Source: CAVYXK01 sp963708245 (GTDB lineage: Bacteria; Pseudomonadota; Alphaproteobacteria; Acetobacterales; Acetobacteraceae). Taken from it: a DNA stretch of 64,000 bases. How positions within the stretch are numbered: the first letter of the stretch is position 1; each line of letters starts with the position of its first letter. Positions 1 through 8,706 of the stretch are shown piece by piece. A model generated the notes under the pieces. That model saw nothing but the letters and a program-made list of their open reading frames with translations, was not told the DNA's origin and made no database searches. Made by a program: the position numbers and the translations under genes. Location: positions 930,001 through 994,000 of the forward strand of contig OY970201.1 in assembly GCA_963708245.1 (NCBI GenBank), in the 5' to 3' direction.

Positions 1-1013
1 GCGGGGGTTTGATAAACGCCCCAGTCGCTTGCACCAGCAATGAACAATGAGGGGACGTCGATGGTACGGCCGGAGAAATTCTGCAAATCCGATGTCTCTA
101 TCCCTTGGGTCCGGTTGCGATACCAGTTCAACCCGCCCTGGAACCCGGTGCGTTCATATTCGCGTCTGTAGACCGCGAGCTCGGACTCCGGCAGCCAATG
201 GCATGCGGCGATCGCGCTTGCCGACGGCATGTGCGGAGCCACTGTCGTTGCCATGGTCTCGTTCAGATCCATTATGTAGTAGGTCGGCATCTTTGCCAGT
301 TCCGTCGCGGTCCAACCGGAGAGGCGGAACGGCTGGTTCCCGGTCCAGTCGGCGCTTTTGTGGTGGTAATAAGCTCGCAGAAAAGCGTGGACGCCCTGCT
401 TGCAGTGCATCAAGTCCGAATTGGCTGATCGGGTGGAATAGTACCACTGATAATGCTTGCGCGGTCGGTCCAGCGCGGCCAGCTCCTCGTGAATCGATTG
501 GCGCTGCGGTGGTGACGCAGGGTTGCGGTCGGTATCGAATGGCAGTGCAGGCGGGCCGGCAAAAGGCGCGCTCATCAGGACGACTGAGCGGAATATGTCG
601 GACCTTACCAAAGCGCACCAGGCAGCGACAGGAGAGCCGAAATCGTGCCCAACGACCCCGGCGACCGATCGATACCCGAGGGCGAACACCAAGCCTAATG
701 CATCGCGCACGGCATTGAGCAAGCGGAAGGGATGCAAGTCGGCGTCGTAGTCTGGACTCCAGCCTGTGGTGCGGCCGTAACCCCGCAGGTCGGGTGCAAT
801 GATGTGGAAACCTTCCGCGGCCAGCGGCGGCATGACCTTGCGCCAGGAATACGCAAGCTCGGGAAATCCGTGCAGGAGCAGCACGCAGGGACGGTTCGAA
901 GTTTCGAACCCGGCTTCCAGGATATGGACGCGAAGACCGTTGATCCCTTCGACGAAGCGGGACCGAATGCCCGTTGGGAGTACGGCCGGATCCAATGGCA
1001 TGAGCTCGGGCAT
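1..1013 (-). CDS. Epoxide-hydrolase-like alpha/beta hydrolase, 3' end beyond window
   Basis: The minus strand reads as one open frame of about 337 codons that leaves the window without a stop. Visible elements are the oxyanion-hole motif HGFPE (about residue 40), the substrate-pocket segment APDLRGYG, and a nucleophile elbow GHDFGS whose nucleophile is Asp. Asp there is typical of soluble epoxide hydrolases and dehalogenases, not of esterases. A core strand reading PSLFIAGASDWG near the left edge is where the acid member of the triad normally follows, so the catalytic His lies outside the window. The ATG is chosen because an in-frame stop lies ten codons upstream and GGAG sits about 7 bases before it. 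The physiological substrate cannot be read from sequence. Confidence 0.85.
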   Translation of the reverse strand, partial: MPELMPLDPAVLPTGIRSRFVEGINGLRVHILEAGFETSNRPCVLLLHGFPELAYSWRKVMPPLAAEGFHIIAPDLRGYGRTTGWSPDYDADLHPFRLLNAVRDALGLVFALGYRSVAGVVGHDFGSPVAAWCALVRSDIFRSVVLMSAPFAGPPALPFDTDRNPASPPQRQSIHEELAALDRPRKHYQWYYSTRSANSDLMHCKQGVHAFLRAYYHHKSADWTGNQPFRLSGWTATELAKMPTYYIMDLNETMATTVAPHMPSASAIAACHWLPESELAVYRREYERTGFQGGLNWYRNRTQGIETSDLQNFSGRTIDVPSLFIAGASDWGVYQTP

Positions 1014-1076
1014 CCGTTTCTCCACTTCGAGAGCTGTGTTCTAGCCAAAATAGTGGCTGCTGTTACGCTTGGTGCA

Positions 1077-1271
1077 ATGTCCGCGCCGGGCTCACCGCTG
1101 CAGGTCTTTGGTCTCGGGCTGACAGGGCCGCTGCCGATTCAGAGCTTACCATGGTCACTCATCCCGACAGTGCTGGTGCCGTTCTATCTGATTCTGCACG
1201 GCATCGTTCATGCGCAGTTACGCGGGAAGGCGGCCGTTTGTCCAGCGATGCAATCGGTGGGCGCGGGATAG
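1077..1271 (+). CDS. Possible small hydrophobic protein
   Basis: A 64-codon frame divergent from the hydrolase gene. Residues about 8-45 are hydrophobic (LPWSLIPTVLVPFYLILHG) and could form one or two membrane segments ending in a positively charged stretch. No family is recognised and the ribosome binding site is weak, so this may be chance or a gene fragment. I see no other coding or regulatory signal between the two flanking minus-strand genes (about 390 bases). Confidence 0.3.
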   Translation: MSAPGSPLQVFGLGLTGPLPIQSLPWSLIPTVLVPFYLILHGIVHAQLRGKAAVCPAMQSVGAG

Positions 1272-1405
1272 GACCTTCGCATCAGGAGCCGGAGAACTCG
1301 ACATTGGAAAGCATTGGCGCAATCACACCGTCATGCTGGCGACGGTTGGCGGAATGCGCATCGCTTTTCCGTATACGAATGGCCGAACCCGAACGCTAAT
1401 ATGTA

Positions 1406-1805
1406 TCAGGCCGCCGTCTGCAGGTCAGTTCTGGGGAAGTCGTCGCCCTTATACAGCAGCGGTAGGTTGCGACACTTGGCGAGGGCATAGGACGCGCAGT
1501 CGCCCAGATTAAGGCTGGCTCGGTGACGGCCTTTGCCGTAGCGCAGGAAGGCCGCCCGCGCGGTCTCTGCGAGTTCCGTATCTAGCGGCACTACCTGCAT
1601 CCCTGCCCGAGCGATTAGCTAGCGCGTCGAGTTCCATCCATTATGTCACATCGCCGGTACGACCGGCCAACACCATGCTGACTTCCAGCAAGCTGACCGA
1701 GGAGAGCAGGCAGTTTTCTGCTTCGCTGATGATCTGGAGGAAACCGTCCGCCTCCGGCTCTCGGCCCAGGATCGCAATCAGCGCCGAGCTATCGACGACG
1801 ATCAC
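1406..1805 (-). pseudogene. vapC: Broken VapC-type PIN-domain toxin
   Basis: The reading starts with a GTG overlapping the antitoxin stop (GTGA) and gives the PIN N-terminus IVVDSSALIAIL, whose first Asp is a metal ligand. It continues to EVSMVLAGRTGDVT and then hits an in-frame TAA near 1642. Beyond the stop, homology resumes for about 15 codons (MELDALANRSG), then shifts frame near 1594 into QVVPLDTELA and the C-terminal PIN block NLGDCASYALAK and LLYKGDDF. Both interruptions lie mid-gene, so no full PIN nuclease can be made. VapC proteins are Mg-dependent RNases of type II toxin-antitoxin modules. All three catalytic blocks are still recognisable, which indicates recent decay or sequencing error. 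Confidence 0.82.
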
Positions 1806-2152
1806 GCCGGCAGGCCGTTCTCGTCGTACAGGTCGGCGTCGGTCAGCAGCTCGCGGCCTTGCAGCCGGGCGGCGCTGTGCAGGCTTATCGCGCGCAAATC
1901 CTCATAGAGTGCCCGCGCGTCCGGTCGAGCAGTACGACGGCGACGGACCCCACCGGGGATGAACTCTGCCCCGGCTTGTTCCAGGGCTTCACGTACACCG
2001 GCGACTGTGCCGGGTGCGACCCTCTCGTTGCCTTGTCCTCCTTCGAGACGGCGGATCGTGACGACCGAGACGTGAGCGCGGTCGGCGAGTTCCGCCTGTT
2101 CAAGGCGCAACAGGGCGCGGGCGGCGCGGATCTGTTCCGGGGTGATCTCCAT
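1802..2152 (-). CDS. Xre-type antitoxin with VapB-like C-terminal tail
   Basis: The 116-aa product has an N-terminal Cro/C1 helix-turn-helix (residues about 5-60: AELADRAHVSVVTIRRLEGG) and ends in DADLYDENGLPA, the kind of tail that antitoxins use to wrap a PIN toxin. It is translationally coupled to the broken vapC downstream. In such modules the antitoxin binds toxin and represses its own promoter. Here a near-consensus promoter with an inverted repeat sits immediately upstream. With the toxin dead, this is effectively an orphan antitoxin/repressor. The pairing with a PIN toxin is inferred from the overlap and the tail. Confidence 0.8.
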   Translation of the reverse strand: MEITPEQIRAARALLRLEQAELADRAHVSVVTIRRLEGGQGNERVAPGTVAGVREALEQAGAEFIPGGVRRRRTARPDARALYEDLRAISLHSAARLQGRELLTDADLYDENGLPA

Positions 2153-2158
2153 GAACGG

Positions 2159-2187
2159 TATATATCTTCGGGAACGCTTTCGTTCAA
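2159..2187 (-). promoter_or_regulatory. Sigma-70-like promoter and operator of the antitoxin gene
   Basis: On the minus strand a -35 TTGAAC (2187-2182) is followed by exactly 17 bases and a -10 TATATA (2164-2159). Transcription would start at or within a base or two of the antitoxin ATG, implying a leaderless mRNA. The spacer region contains the inverted repeat GAACG-AAAG-CGTTC (2172-2185), well placed for autorepression by the Xre protein. Confidence 0.6.
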
Positions 2188-2248
2188 GCTTGGTAGGCCA
2201 AGCCTGGGAGCTCTTCAGTCTTCTTGGGGATCCGATAGCGGGCTGGCG

Positions 2249-5200
2249 TCATTCCCCGGGCGAAGCAACCGGTGCGCGAGCGCTCCGTCCGAAGCGGGCC
2301 TTTACCCGCTCGCGCATAGACTGGAACACGACGTACAGCATCGGGATCAGGAAAATCCCAATCGAGCTCGCCCCGATCATCCCGGCGAACACCGCCGTGC
2401 CCACATCGCGCCGGCTGAGCATCGCCGCACCCTGCGCGACAACCAGCGGCAGCAGCCCAAGGATAAATGCGAACGAGGTCATCATCACCGCACGGAACCG
2501 GGTGCGGGCGCCGAGCACCGCGGCCTCACGGATCCCGACTCCTGCTTCGCGTTGGTCCTTGGCGAATTCGACGATCAGGATGGCATTCTTCGCCGCCAGC
2601 GCGATCAGCACGACCAAACCAATCTGCGCATAGAGATCAACCGAAAGATGGCCGACAACGATGCCGATCAGCGCCGCCAGCACGCCCACCACGACCGACA
2701 GCAGCACCGGGATCGGGATCGTCCAGCTCTCATACAGACCGACCAGGAACAGGTAGGCGAACAGCACCGCCACACCCAGGATCGCGCCGGTCTGGCCGGC
2801 CGCCAGTTCCTCCTGATACGCGGTGCCGGTCCATTCGTACCCATAGCCGCGCGGCAGCGTCCTATCAGAGATTGCCGCCATCGCGGCCAGCGCGGTGCCC
2901 GACGAAACCCCCGGTGCCGGGCCGCCGTCGATGGTAATCGCGCGGTAGTTGTTGTATCGGGTAATCACCTGCGGCCCGGTGATGAACCTCAACGACGCGA
3001 TTGAACGCAGAGGCACCATCTCGCCAGTCTTGTTGCGCACGAAAATACGCCAGATTGCCGGAACGTCGTTGCGGTCGATGGCAGCGCCCTGCACGTTCAC
3101 CTGCCAGGTGCGGCCGTACAGGTTGAAATTGTTGACATAGATACCGCCCAGCGTCGCTTGCAGCGCTGTGAACACGTCGTTGATGTCAAGCCCGAGCGCC
3201 TGCGCCTTGTCGCGCTCGATGTCGAGGTAGAGCGACGGATTGCTGGCGGTGTAGGTGGAGAACACACGCGTCAGCGCCGGGTTCTCGTTCGCTGCGGCGA
3301 CCAGCCCGCGCATCACCTGGCCGTTCTGGACCGGATCCTGGCCCTCAAGCGCCTCCAGTTCGTATTCGAAGCCGGAGCCGGTGCCCAGACCGATGATCGG
3401 CGGCAGGTTGAACGGGAACACCATGGCCGACCGGATACTCTGTACCGCACCGAAGGTGCGCGCCACCAGCGCCGCGGCCGAATTGGTGGCGCCGATCCGG
3501 TCGGCAAACGGCCTCAGTCGCGCCACCAGGAATGCCGAGTTCGGCTCCTGCGCGCCATCGAGCAGCGAGAAGCCGATGATTGCCAGCGTGTCCTGCACCT
3601 GTGGCATGGTCTTCAGGATTGCTTCGATTCGGCTTGCCACCTCGCTGCTCCGGGCCACGGAGGCGCCGTCCGGAAGCTGGGCGGATATGAAGAAGGCGCC
3701 CTGGTCCTCCTCCGGCAGGAAGCCGGTTGGCGTCGTTCGCATCATCCAGCCGGCGCCGAGTCCGAACAGCACGACCAGCAGGATCGATAGCGAAGACACG
3801 CGCACCAGCCGGCGCACCACAGCGGCATAGCCGTTGCGCACACGGTCGATCCCGCCCAGCACGAACGTCATCAGCCCGCGCCGTCGGTGCGCCGTATGCC
3901 GCAGGAACACCGCGCACAGCGCCGGCGACAGAGTCAGTGCGTTGACCGCGGATATCAGCATCGCGCAGGTCATCGTCACCGCGAACTGGCGGAACAGGAT
4001 CCCCGACAGGCCCGGGATGAAGCCGACCGGCACGAACACCGAGAGCAACACAAGCGAGATGGCGATGATCGGCCCGGTGATCTGTGCCATCGCCTGGCGC
4101 GTCGCCGCAGCGGTACTGAGCTCGGGATGCTCCTCCATCACCCGTTCGACGTTCTCCACCACCACGATCGCGTCATCGACGACGATGCCGATCGCCAGCA
4201 CCATCGCCAGCAGCGAGACCGTATTCACCGTGTAGCCGAGCGCCAGCAGCGCGGCGAAGGTGCCGATCAGGCTCACCGGAACGGCGACCGTGGGGATGAT
4301 CGTCGCACGGATGTTGCCGAGGAACAGGAAGACGACCAGCACGACCAGCGCGAACGCTTCGGCAAGTGTGCGGATCACCTCGCGCACCGTGTCGCGGACG
4401 AAGCTGCTGGAGTCGTACATTATTTGTGCGTGCAGGCCCTGAGGAAACCGCGCGGACAGGCGTTTCACCGCGGCCGCGACAGCGGAAGACGTCTGCACCG
4501 CATTGGCCCCTGGAGCGAGATAGATCCCCACAGGCACTCCCGGCCTGCCGTTCAGCCGTGTCTCGCTGTCCATGTTCTGCGCGCCGAGGTCGATATCCGC
4601 CACGTCATGCAGACGCAGCACCGAACCATCCGGGTTGGCGCGGATGACGATGTTGCCGAACTGTGCTGGCGTGACCAGCCGGCCCTGCGTCTGCAGGTTG
4701 AACTGGAATTGCTGGCCATTGCCGATCGGCCGCGCTCCGATCCGTCCGATCGGCGCGACCGTACTCTGCTGGTTGATCGCATTGACGATGTCGGTCGGGG
4801 AGAGATTAAGGCTCGTCAGCCGGTCAGTGCGGAACCACACGCGCATCGAGTAATTGAGCTTGGAAAATAGATTTGCCTGTCCCACGCCGGGGGTGCGCGA
4901 GAGGGTGTCCAGCACGTTGATCAGCACATAGTTGGTAACGAACAGCGGGTCCATCTTCGGATCGTCGCTGTAGAACGCCAGGAACTCGAGGATCGCCGCC
5001 GATTTCTTCTGCACTGTCAGCCCCTCGGCCTGCACCTCGGCCGGAAGCTGCGACAGCGCCGTCTGTACACGGTTATCGACGTTGACTGTATCAATGTCCG
5101 GGTTGGAGCCGAGCTGGAAGCTGACAGTCAGGGTATAGCTGCCGTCATTGGCGCTGTTCGACTTCATGTAGATCATCTTGTCCACGCCGATGACCTGCGT

Positions 5201-5401
5201 CTCGATCGGCTGGGCGACGGCGCTTTCGACCGTTGCGGCCGAGGCGCCGGGATAGGTCGTGGTGACTGTGACCTGCGGCGGGACGATGTCGGGAAGCTGG
5301 GCGACGGGAATGCGTGTCATCGCGATCGCCCCAGCAATCGTGATGACGATGGCAATGACGATCGCCAGCCGCGGGCGGGCGATGAAGGTCGCCGAGATCA
5401 T
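2249..5401 (-). CDS. RND efflux pump inner-membrane transporter (HAE1 family), pump 1
   Basis: This 1050-aa protein has the full length of AcrB/MexB/MexF-type drug-proton antiporters. The N-terminal membrane segment (ARPRLAIVIAIVITIAGAIA) and porter-domain phrases such as TTYPGASA are typical. The TM4 proton-relay motif GIVVDDAIVVVENVE holds the paired aspartates. A second TM bundle carries ALAAKNAILIVEFAKDQ. It takes up substrates from periplasm or outer leaflet and passes them to an outer-membrane channel, which is not encoded nearby. Its ATG overlaps the adaptor gene's stop, so the two are co-translated. The substrate cannot be told from sequence. Confidence 0.95.
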   Translation of the reverse strand: MISATFIARPRLAIVIAIVITIAGAIAMTRIPVAQLPDIVPPQVTVTTTYPGASAATVESAVAQPIETQVIGVDKMIYMKSNSANDGSYTLTVSFQLGSNPDIDTVNVDNRVQTALSQLPAEVQAEGLTVQKKSAAILEFLAFYSDDPKMDPLFVTNYVLINVLDTLSRTPGVGQANLFSKLNYSMRVWFRTDRLTSLNLSPTDIVNAINQQSTVAPIGRIGARPIGNGQQFQFNLQTQGRLVTPAQFGNIVIRANPDGSVLRLHDVADIDLGAQNMDSETRLNGRPGVPVGIYLAPGANAVQTSSAVAAAVKRLSARFPQGLHAQIMYDSSSFVRDTVREVIRTLAEAFALVVLVVFLFLGNIRATIIPTVAVPVSLIGTFAALLALGYTVNTVSLLAMVLAIGIVVDDAIVVVENVERVMEEHPELSTAAATRQAMAQITGPIIAISLVLLSVFVPVGFIPGLSGILFRQFAVTMTCAMLISAVNALTLSPALCAVFLRHTAHRRRGLMTFVLGGIDRVRNGYAAVVRRLVRVSSLSILLVVLFGLGAGWMMRTTPTGFLPEEDQGAFFISAQLPDGASVARSSEVASRIEAILKTMPQVQDTLAIIGFSLLDGAQEPNSAFLVARLRPFADRIGATNSAAALVARTFGAVQSIRSAMVFPFNLPPIIGLGTGSGFEYELEALEGQDPVQNGQVMRGLVAAANENPALTRVFSTYTASNPSLYLDIERDKAQALGLDINDVFTALQATLGGIYVNNFNLYGRTWQVNVQGAAIDRNDVPAIWRIFVRNKTGEMVPLRSIASLRFITGPQVITRYNNYRAITIDGGPAPGVSSGTALAAMAAISDRTLPRGYGYEWTGTAYQEELAAGQTGAILGVAVLFAYLFLVGLYESWTIPIPVLLSVVVGVLAALIGIVVGHLSVDLYAQIGLVVLIALAAKNAILIVEFAKDQREAGVGIREAAVLGARTRFRAVMMTSFAFILGLLPLVVAQGAAMLSRRDVGTAVFAGMIGASSIGIFLIPMLYVVFQSMRERVKARFGRSARAPVASPGE

Positions 5402-6621
5402 TGTCTTGCGGCGAGACTTTGTCCGTCATCGGCCGCGGCGGTGTGGCCCTTCAGGGTTGCTGGGTTCACGCCGGGTGCGGGCGAGGCTGGACCCGGCGCG
5501 ACGACCTCGCCGGGGTGCACCTTCTGCACGCCGTCGACGATGACCATCTCGCCTTCCGTGAGTCCGGTGAGCACGGTCGCGACCTCGGGCGTCGATTGGC
5601 CCATGGTGATGCGGCTCTCCTGCACCTTGTTCCCTGGGCCGACGGTGAAGACGTAATCCCCCTGCTGATCCGACAGCACGGCCGCGCGGGGCACCGCGAG
5701 AAGCTCGACCGGCTCGGCTCCTTGCAGCAGCACGGTGACGAACTCCTCGGCGACCAGCTCTCGCACCGTCGCACCGTTCATCATCGACTTGGTGAGCACC
5801 GGATTAGGGATGCGCCCGCGCAGGATCAGAGTGTCCGTGGTCGGCGAGGCAGTGTTGTCGAAGAAGTCGAGTGTGCCAGTTTGGTCGTACAGCCGTCCGT
5901 CGGGCAGCCGCAGCCGGATTACCACGGCCTTGAACCCACCCTTGTCCGCGTATTGCCGGCGCAGATCGAGCGCGGTGCGCAGCGGCACCGGGAAGACCAC
6001 GTACATCGGGTCCTGACTGACGATCGTGGTCAGCGTCCCCGAGTTGGGCGACACGACATTACCGACAGTCACGGCGGTGCGGCCAATCTTGCCGTCGATC
6101 GGCGCGCGGATCTCGGTATAGCCGAGGTTGATCTCCGACTGCTTTTCCTGTGCCTGGGCGGCCAGCACCTGAGCCGCGTCCGTCAGCATCGTGGCCCTCG
6201 CCGCATCGACCGCCGACTGCTGCCCGGCTGGTGTCTTCAAAAGCTGCTCGGTGCGCTGGTAGGTAAGCGTGGCGTTGACGACCTGCGCCTGCGCCTCCTG
6301 TACCGCCGCTTGCTTGGCTTGGAGGTCGGCCTGGAATGGCGGCTGTTCCAGCACATACAGCAGATCGCCGCGCTTCACCTCCGAGCCTTCGACGAATTTC
6401 TGCTGCTCGAGGAACGCGGTCACGCGGGCCACCAGAGCCACGCGGTTGATCGCGGCGATTCGGCCGACGAACTCCGAGCTCTCGGTGATCGGCTGCTTTT
6501 CGGCCCGCACCACACCGACAGAGGGTGGACCGCCCTGCCCGGGGAACTGGGCACGCGCCGACCCCGACATCGCGGCGGGCACTGCGACCAGCACAATCGC
6601 GGCAAGGCGGCGGAACCACAT
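5398..6621 (-). CDS. RND efflux periplasmic adaptor (membrane fusion protein), pump 1
   Basis: This is the adaptor that links the RND transporter to an outer-membrane channel. The start is placed at the ATG giving MWFRRLAAIVLVAVPAAM, a clean signal peptide cleaved after SARA, with GGAGAG about 9 bases upstream. An in-frame upstream ATG would add 27 residues ahead of the signal. Lipoyl/hairpin regions follow: VALVARVTAFLEQQKFVEG, a coiled coil rich in Gln/Ala, then TEIRAPIDGKIGRTAVTVGN. The length of 407 aa is normal for the family. It is first in a two-gene operon with the transporter. No local TetR or LysR regulator is visible. Confidence 0.92.
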   Translation of the reverse strand: MWFRRLAAIVLVAVPAAMSGSARAQFPGQGGPPSVGVVRAEKQPITESSEFVGRIAAINRVALVARVTAFLEQQKFVEGSEVKRGDLLYVLEQPPFQADLQAKQAAVQEAQAQVVNATLTYQRTEQLLKTPAGQQSAVDAARATMLTDAAQVLAAQAQEKQSEINLGYTEIRAPIDGKIGRTAVTVGNVVSPNSGTLTTIVSQDPMYVVFPVPLRTALDLRRQYADKGGFKAVVIRLRLPDGRLYDQTGTLDFFDNTASPTTDTLILRGRIPNPVLTKSMMNGATVRELVAEEFVTVLLQGAEPVELLAVPRAAVLSDQQGDYVFTVGPGNKVQESRITMGQSTPEVATVLTGLTEGEMVIVDGVQKVHPGEVVAPGPASPAPGVNPATLKGHTAAADDGQSLAARQ

Positions 6622-7043
6622 ACGACGGCTCTCCGGCGAGGGCGAGCGGCTGACATGGGCGTGTGCCGCGCGCCTGCAAGCAGCCGCAGTAGAGTGAGGC
6701 ACTGGCCTAGGTCAACCAAGCGGACTGCGGCGCCTTGCCAGGGGGCCCTCCCGACGCCTCCGGAGCCCGGAAAACGGCAGGGTCGCCCCCCTTCTCCTCT
6801 GGGGATCCTTGCGCGGCGGTTTCGGGGGTTCTGCAGCGAAATCCCAGAATTTCGCAGCAAAATCAGACCTATGAAATCGTTAGGCTTTTCCGGTGCATAC
6901 TTCTGGTGTGAAGCCCGAGGCGAGCCGACCCGCCATCATGTAGAATTCTGGCTCAGCGCCGCCGTACCCCGCCCACGCTGACCCCGGCAAGCGGGACACA
7001 CGCGCGAGACCGGCGGCCCCTTTGAGTTTTTACCCGTGACAGT
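6622..7043. other. Intergenic gap, nothing recognised
   Basis: The space between the pump-1 adaptor start and the VOC gene stop must hold the pump promoter on the minus strand. I could not pick a convincing -35/-10 pair, and no coding frame or repeat is supportable here. Confidence 0.4.
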
Positions 7044-7430
7044 TCAGGCAGCCGGCATGCGATGAACGACGCACAGTTTGTTACCGTCAGGATCACGAAG
7101 GTAAGCAAGATATATTGGACCGGCGCCGCCCTGGCGAACGCCGGGCGGGTCCTCGATCGCCGTCCCGCCGTTCGCAACTCCGGCCTTGTGCCACGCGTCG
7201 GCTTGTTCCGGGCTGGCCGCCGTGAATCCGATCGTGCCGCCGTTGGCGTGCGTGGCGGCTTTGCCGTCCATGGGTTTGCTTACCATGAACAACCCGCCAT
7301 TATGCGCGTAAATCAGCCGACCCTTGGCGTCCTGCACCCCCGGCTTACCGCCGATCGTGCCAAACAGGGCGTCGTAGAATTTCTTCGATCGGGCGATATC
7401 GTTGCTCCCGACCATAACATGGCTAAACAT
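7044..7430 (-). CDS. VOC-superfamily (glyoxalase/bleomycin-resistance-like) protein
   Basis: The 128-aa product has the paired beta-alpha-beta-beta-beta layout of vicinal-oxygen-chelate proteins. It opens with MFSHVMVGSNDIARSKKFYD, where the His is a usual first metal ligand, and closes with the second-half signature IYLAYLRDPDGNKLCVVH. This subgroup is often annotated as glyoxalase/dioxygenase superfamily of unknown substrate, and I cannot assign a reaction. It stands alone, with a DsbA-like remnant upstream on the same strand. Confidence 0.85.
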   Translation of the reverse strand: MFSHVMVGSNDIARSKKFYDALFGTIGGKPGVQDAKGRLIYAHNGGLFMVSKPMDGKAATHANGGTIGFTAASPEQADAWHKAGVANGGTAIEDPPGVRQGGAGPIYLAYLRDPDGNKLCVVHRMPAA

Positions 7431-7604
7431 TCCGTTCTCTCCCCGCCAAAGTCACACGAGACCCCTACCTCCGAGCCGCGACCAGAGCACGGTTTGCAGG
7501 CCGCGAAAAGAGCCACCAGCCCCTTCTTTCCTTCATCCTCGGCCATGGCCACCGGCAGGATCGCCGTCGAACGGCCTTCGCCGCCCCGATCACTCCGGTT
7601 GCGT

Positions 7605-7853
7605 TCAGTTCTTCAGCAGGCGCGACGCCCAGTCGGCAACCGCGTCCCCACTGCTCATGTCCGGCTGCACCAACCCGTCGATCATGAAAGTCGGCGACAC
7701 ATGGATACCGTTCTGGCGGGCATATTTGCACTGCCACTTGATCTCGCGGTCGAGATCAGGGATCGCGAAGGCCCCGGCAAGTTTCACGCCGCTGTAGCCT
7801 TCCGGGAGAATGGGTGATAGTGCCGGCTGCCTGTTTGTGAGACGGTCGGCCAC
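7605..7853 (-). pseudogene. C-terminal remnant of a DsbA/thioredoxin-like oxidoreductase
   Basis: The 82-codon frame contains the C-terminal helix and cis-Pro strand of a DsbA-type thioredoxin fold (YARQNGIHVSPTFMIDGLVQ; the Pro of VSPTF is the cis-proline). No N-terminal thioredoxin half or CxxC motif is present, because the NAD kinase gene ends 25 bases upstream. The piece is therefore a truncated remnant. It has an ATG and could be translated, but cannot be a working oxidoreductase. The 170 bases between it and the VOC gene hold nothing recognisable. Confidence 0.65.
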
Positions 7854-7878
7854 GGGGCGACAGCAGGGGCGGCCGGTC

Positions 7879-8706
7879 CTACACCGTGAACTGCTCTGCG
7901 ATGATCCGCTCCGACAACCCCTGATCGGGGTCGAACAGCACCGCCACGCTTACGTTGCGATCCTCACAGACAGCTACCGAGACTACGTCACGTACCTCTG
8001 TTGAGTCTGCCACTGCAGCCACCGGGCGCTTGTCGGCCTCCAGTATCTCGAACAGCACGTTCGCCGTGCTCGGCAGCAGCGCCCCGCGCCAGCGACGGGG
8101 GCGAAAGGCACTGATTGGCGTCATCGGCAGCAAATTGGCCGACAGCGGCACAATCGGGCCGTGCGCCGACAGGTTATAGGCGGTCGAGCCGGCGGGGGTG
8201 GATATCAGCACGCCGTCGCAGATCAGCTCGGGCAGCCGGACGCGGCCATCGACCGTGATCCGTATCTTCGCGGTCTGGCCAAGCTGGCGCAGCAAACTCA
8301 CTTCGTTGAACGCCAGCGCCTCCTCGACCGCACCACTCGCCGTCATTGCGTGCATCCGCAGCGGGTGCAGCAAGGCTTCCTGTGCCTGGGCCAGCCGCTC
8401 GAGCAGGCCCTCCTCGCGGAACGGGTTCATCAGGAAGCCGACCGAGCCGCAATTCATCCCATAGACCGGGGTCGAGCGCCCCAGCACGCGGTGCAGAGTC
8501 TGCAGCATGAACCCGTCGCCGCCGAGCGGGACCACGATATCCGCTTGCTCAAGCGGGCAATTGCCGTAGCGGGCAATGAGCCGTTGCTCGGCCTCGTGCG
8601 CCTGTGCGGTAGGTGCGGCGTCAAAGGAGATCCGTCCCGGAGTGGCCGCCAACCCGCGAGATGGCGATACGACGGCGCCCGCCGGAGCGACCAGCGGTGC
8701 GTTCAC
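7879..8706 (-). CDS. nadK: NAD kinase
   Basis: The enzyme phosphorylates NAD to NADP in the cytoplasm. Family hallmarks appear in order: the GGDG motif (VPLGGDGFMLQ), NCGSVGFLMN, the NE of AFNEVSLLRQ, and the nucleotide-binding block DGVLISTPAGSTAYNLSAHGP. The GTG start overlaps the stop of the upstream nitrilase-family gene as GTGA, which defines the start and implies coupled translation. The 275-aa length is near the bacterial norm (about 250-300). Confidence 0.94.
   Translation of the reverse strand: MNAPLVAPAGAVVSPSRGLAATPGRISFDAAPTAQAHEAEQRLIARYGNCPLEQADIVVPLGGDGFMLQTLHRVLGRSTPVYGMNCGSVGFLMNPFREEGLLERLAQAQEALLHPLRMHAMTASGAVEEALAFNEVSLLRQLGQTAKIRITVDGRVRLPELICDGVLISTPAGSTAYNLSAHGPIVPLSANLLPMTPISAFRPRRWRGALLPSTANVLFEILEADKRPVAAVADSTEVRDVVSVAVCEDRNVSVAVLFDPDQGLSERIIAEQFTV

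Noticed and set aside
2249..5401. Long plus-strand frames opposite RND pump 1 (for example 1859-3004 and 3887-4870)
   Set aside because: They mirror the GC-rich antisense of a well-supported RND gene, have Arg/His-rich compositions and match no family.
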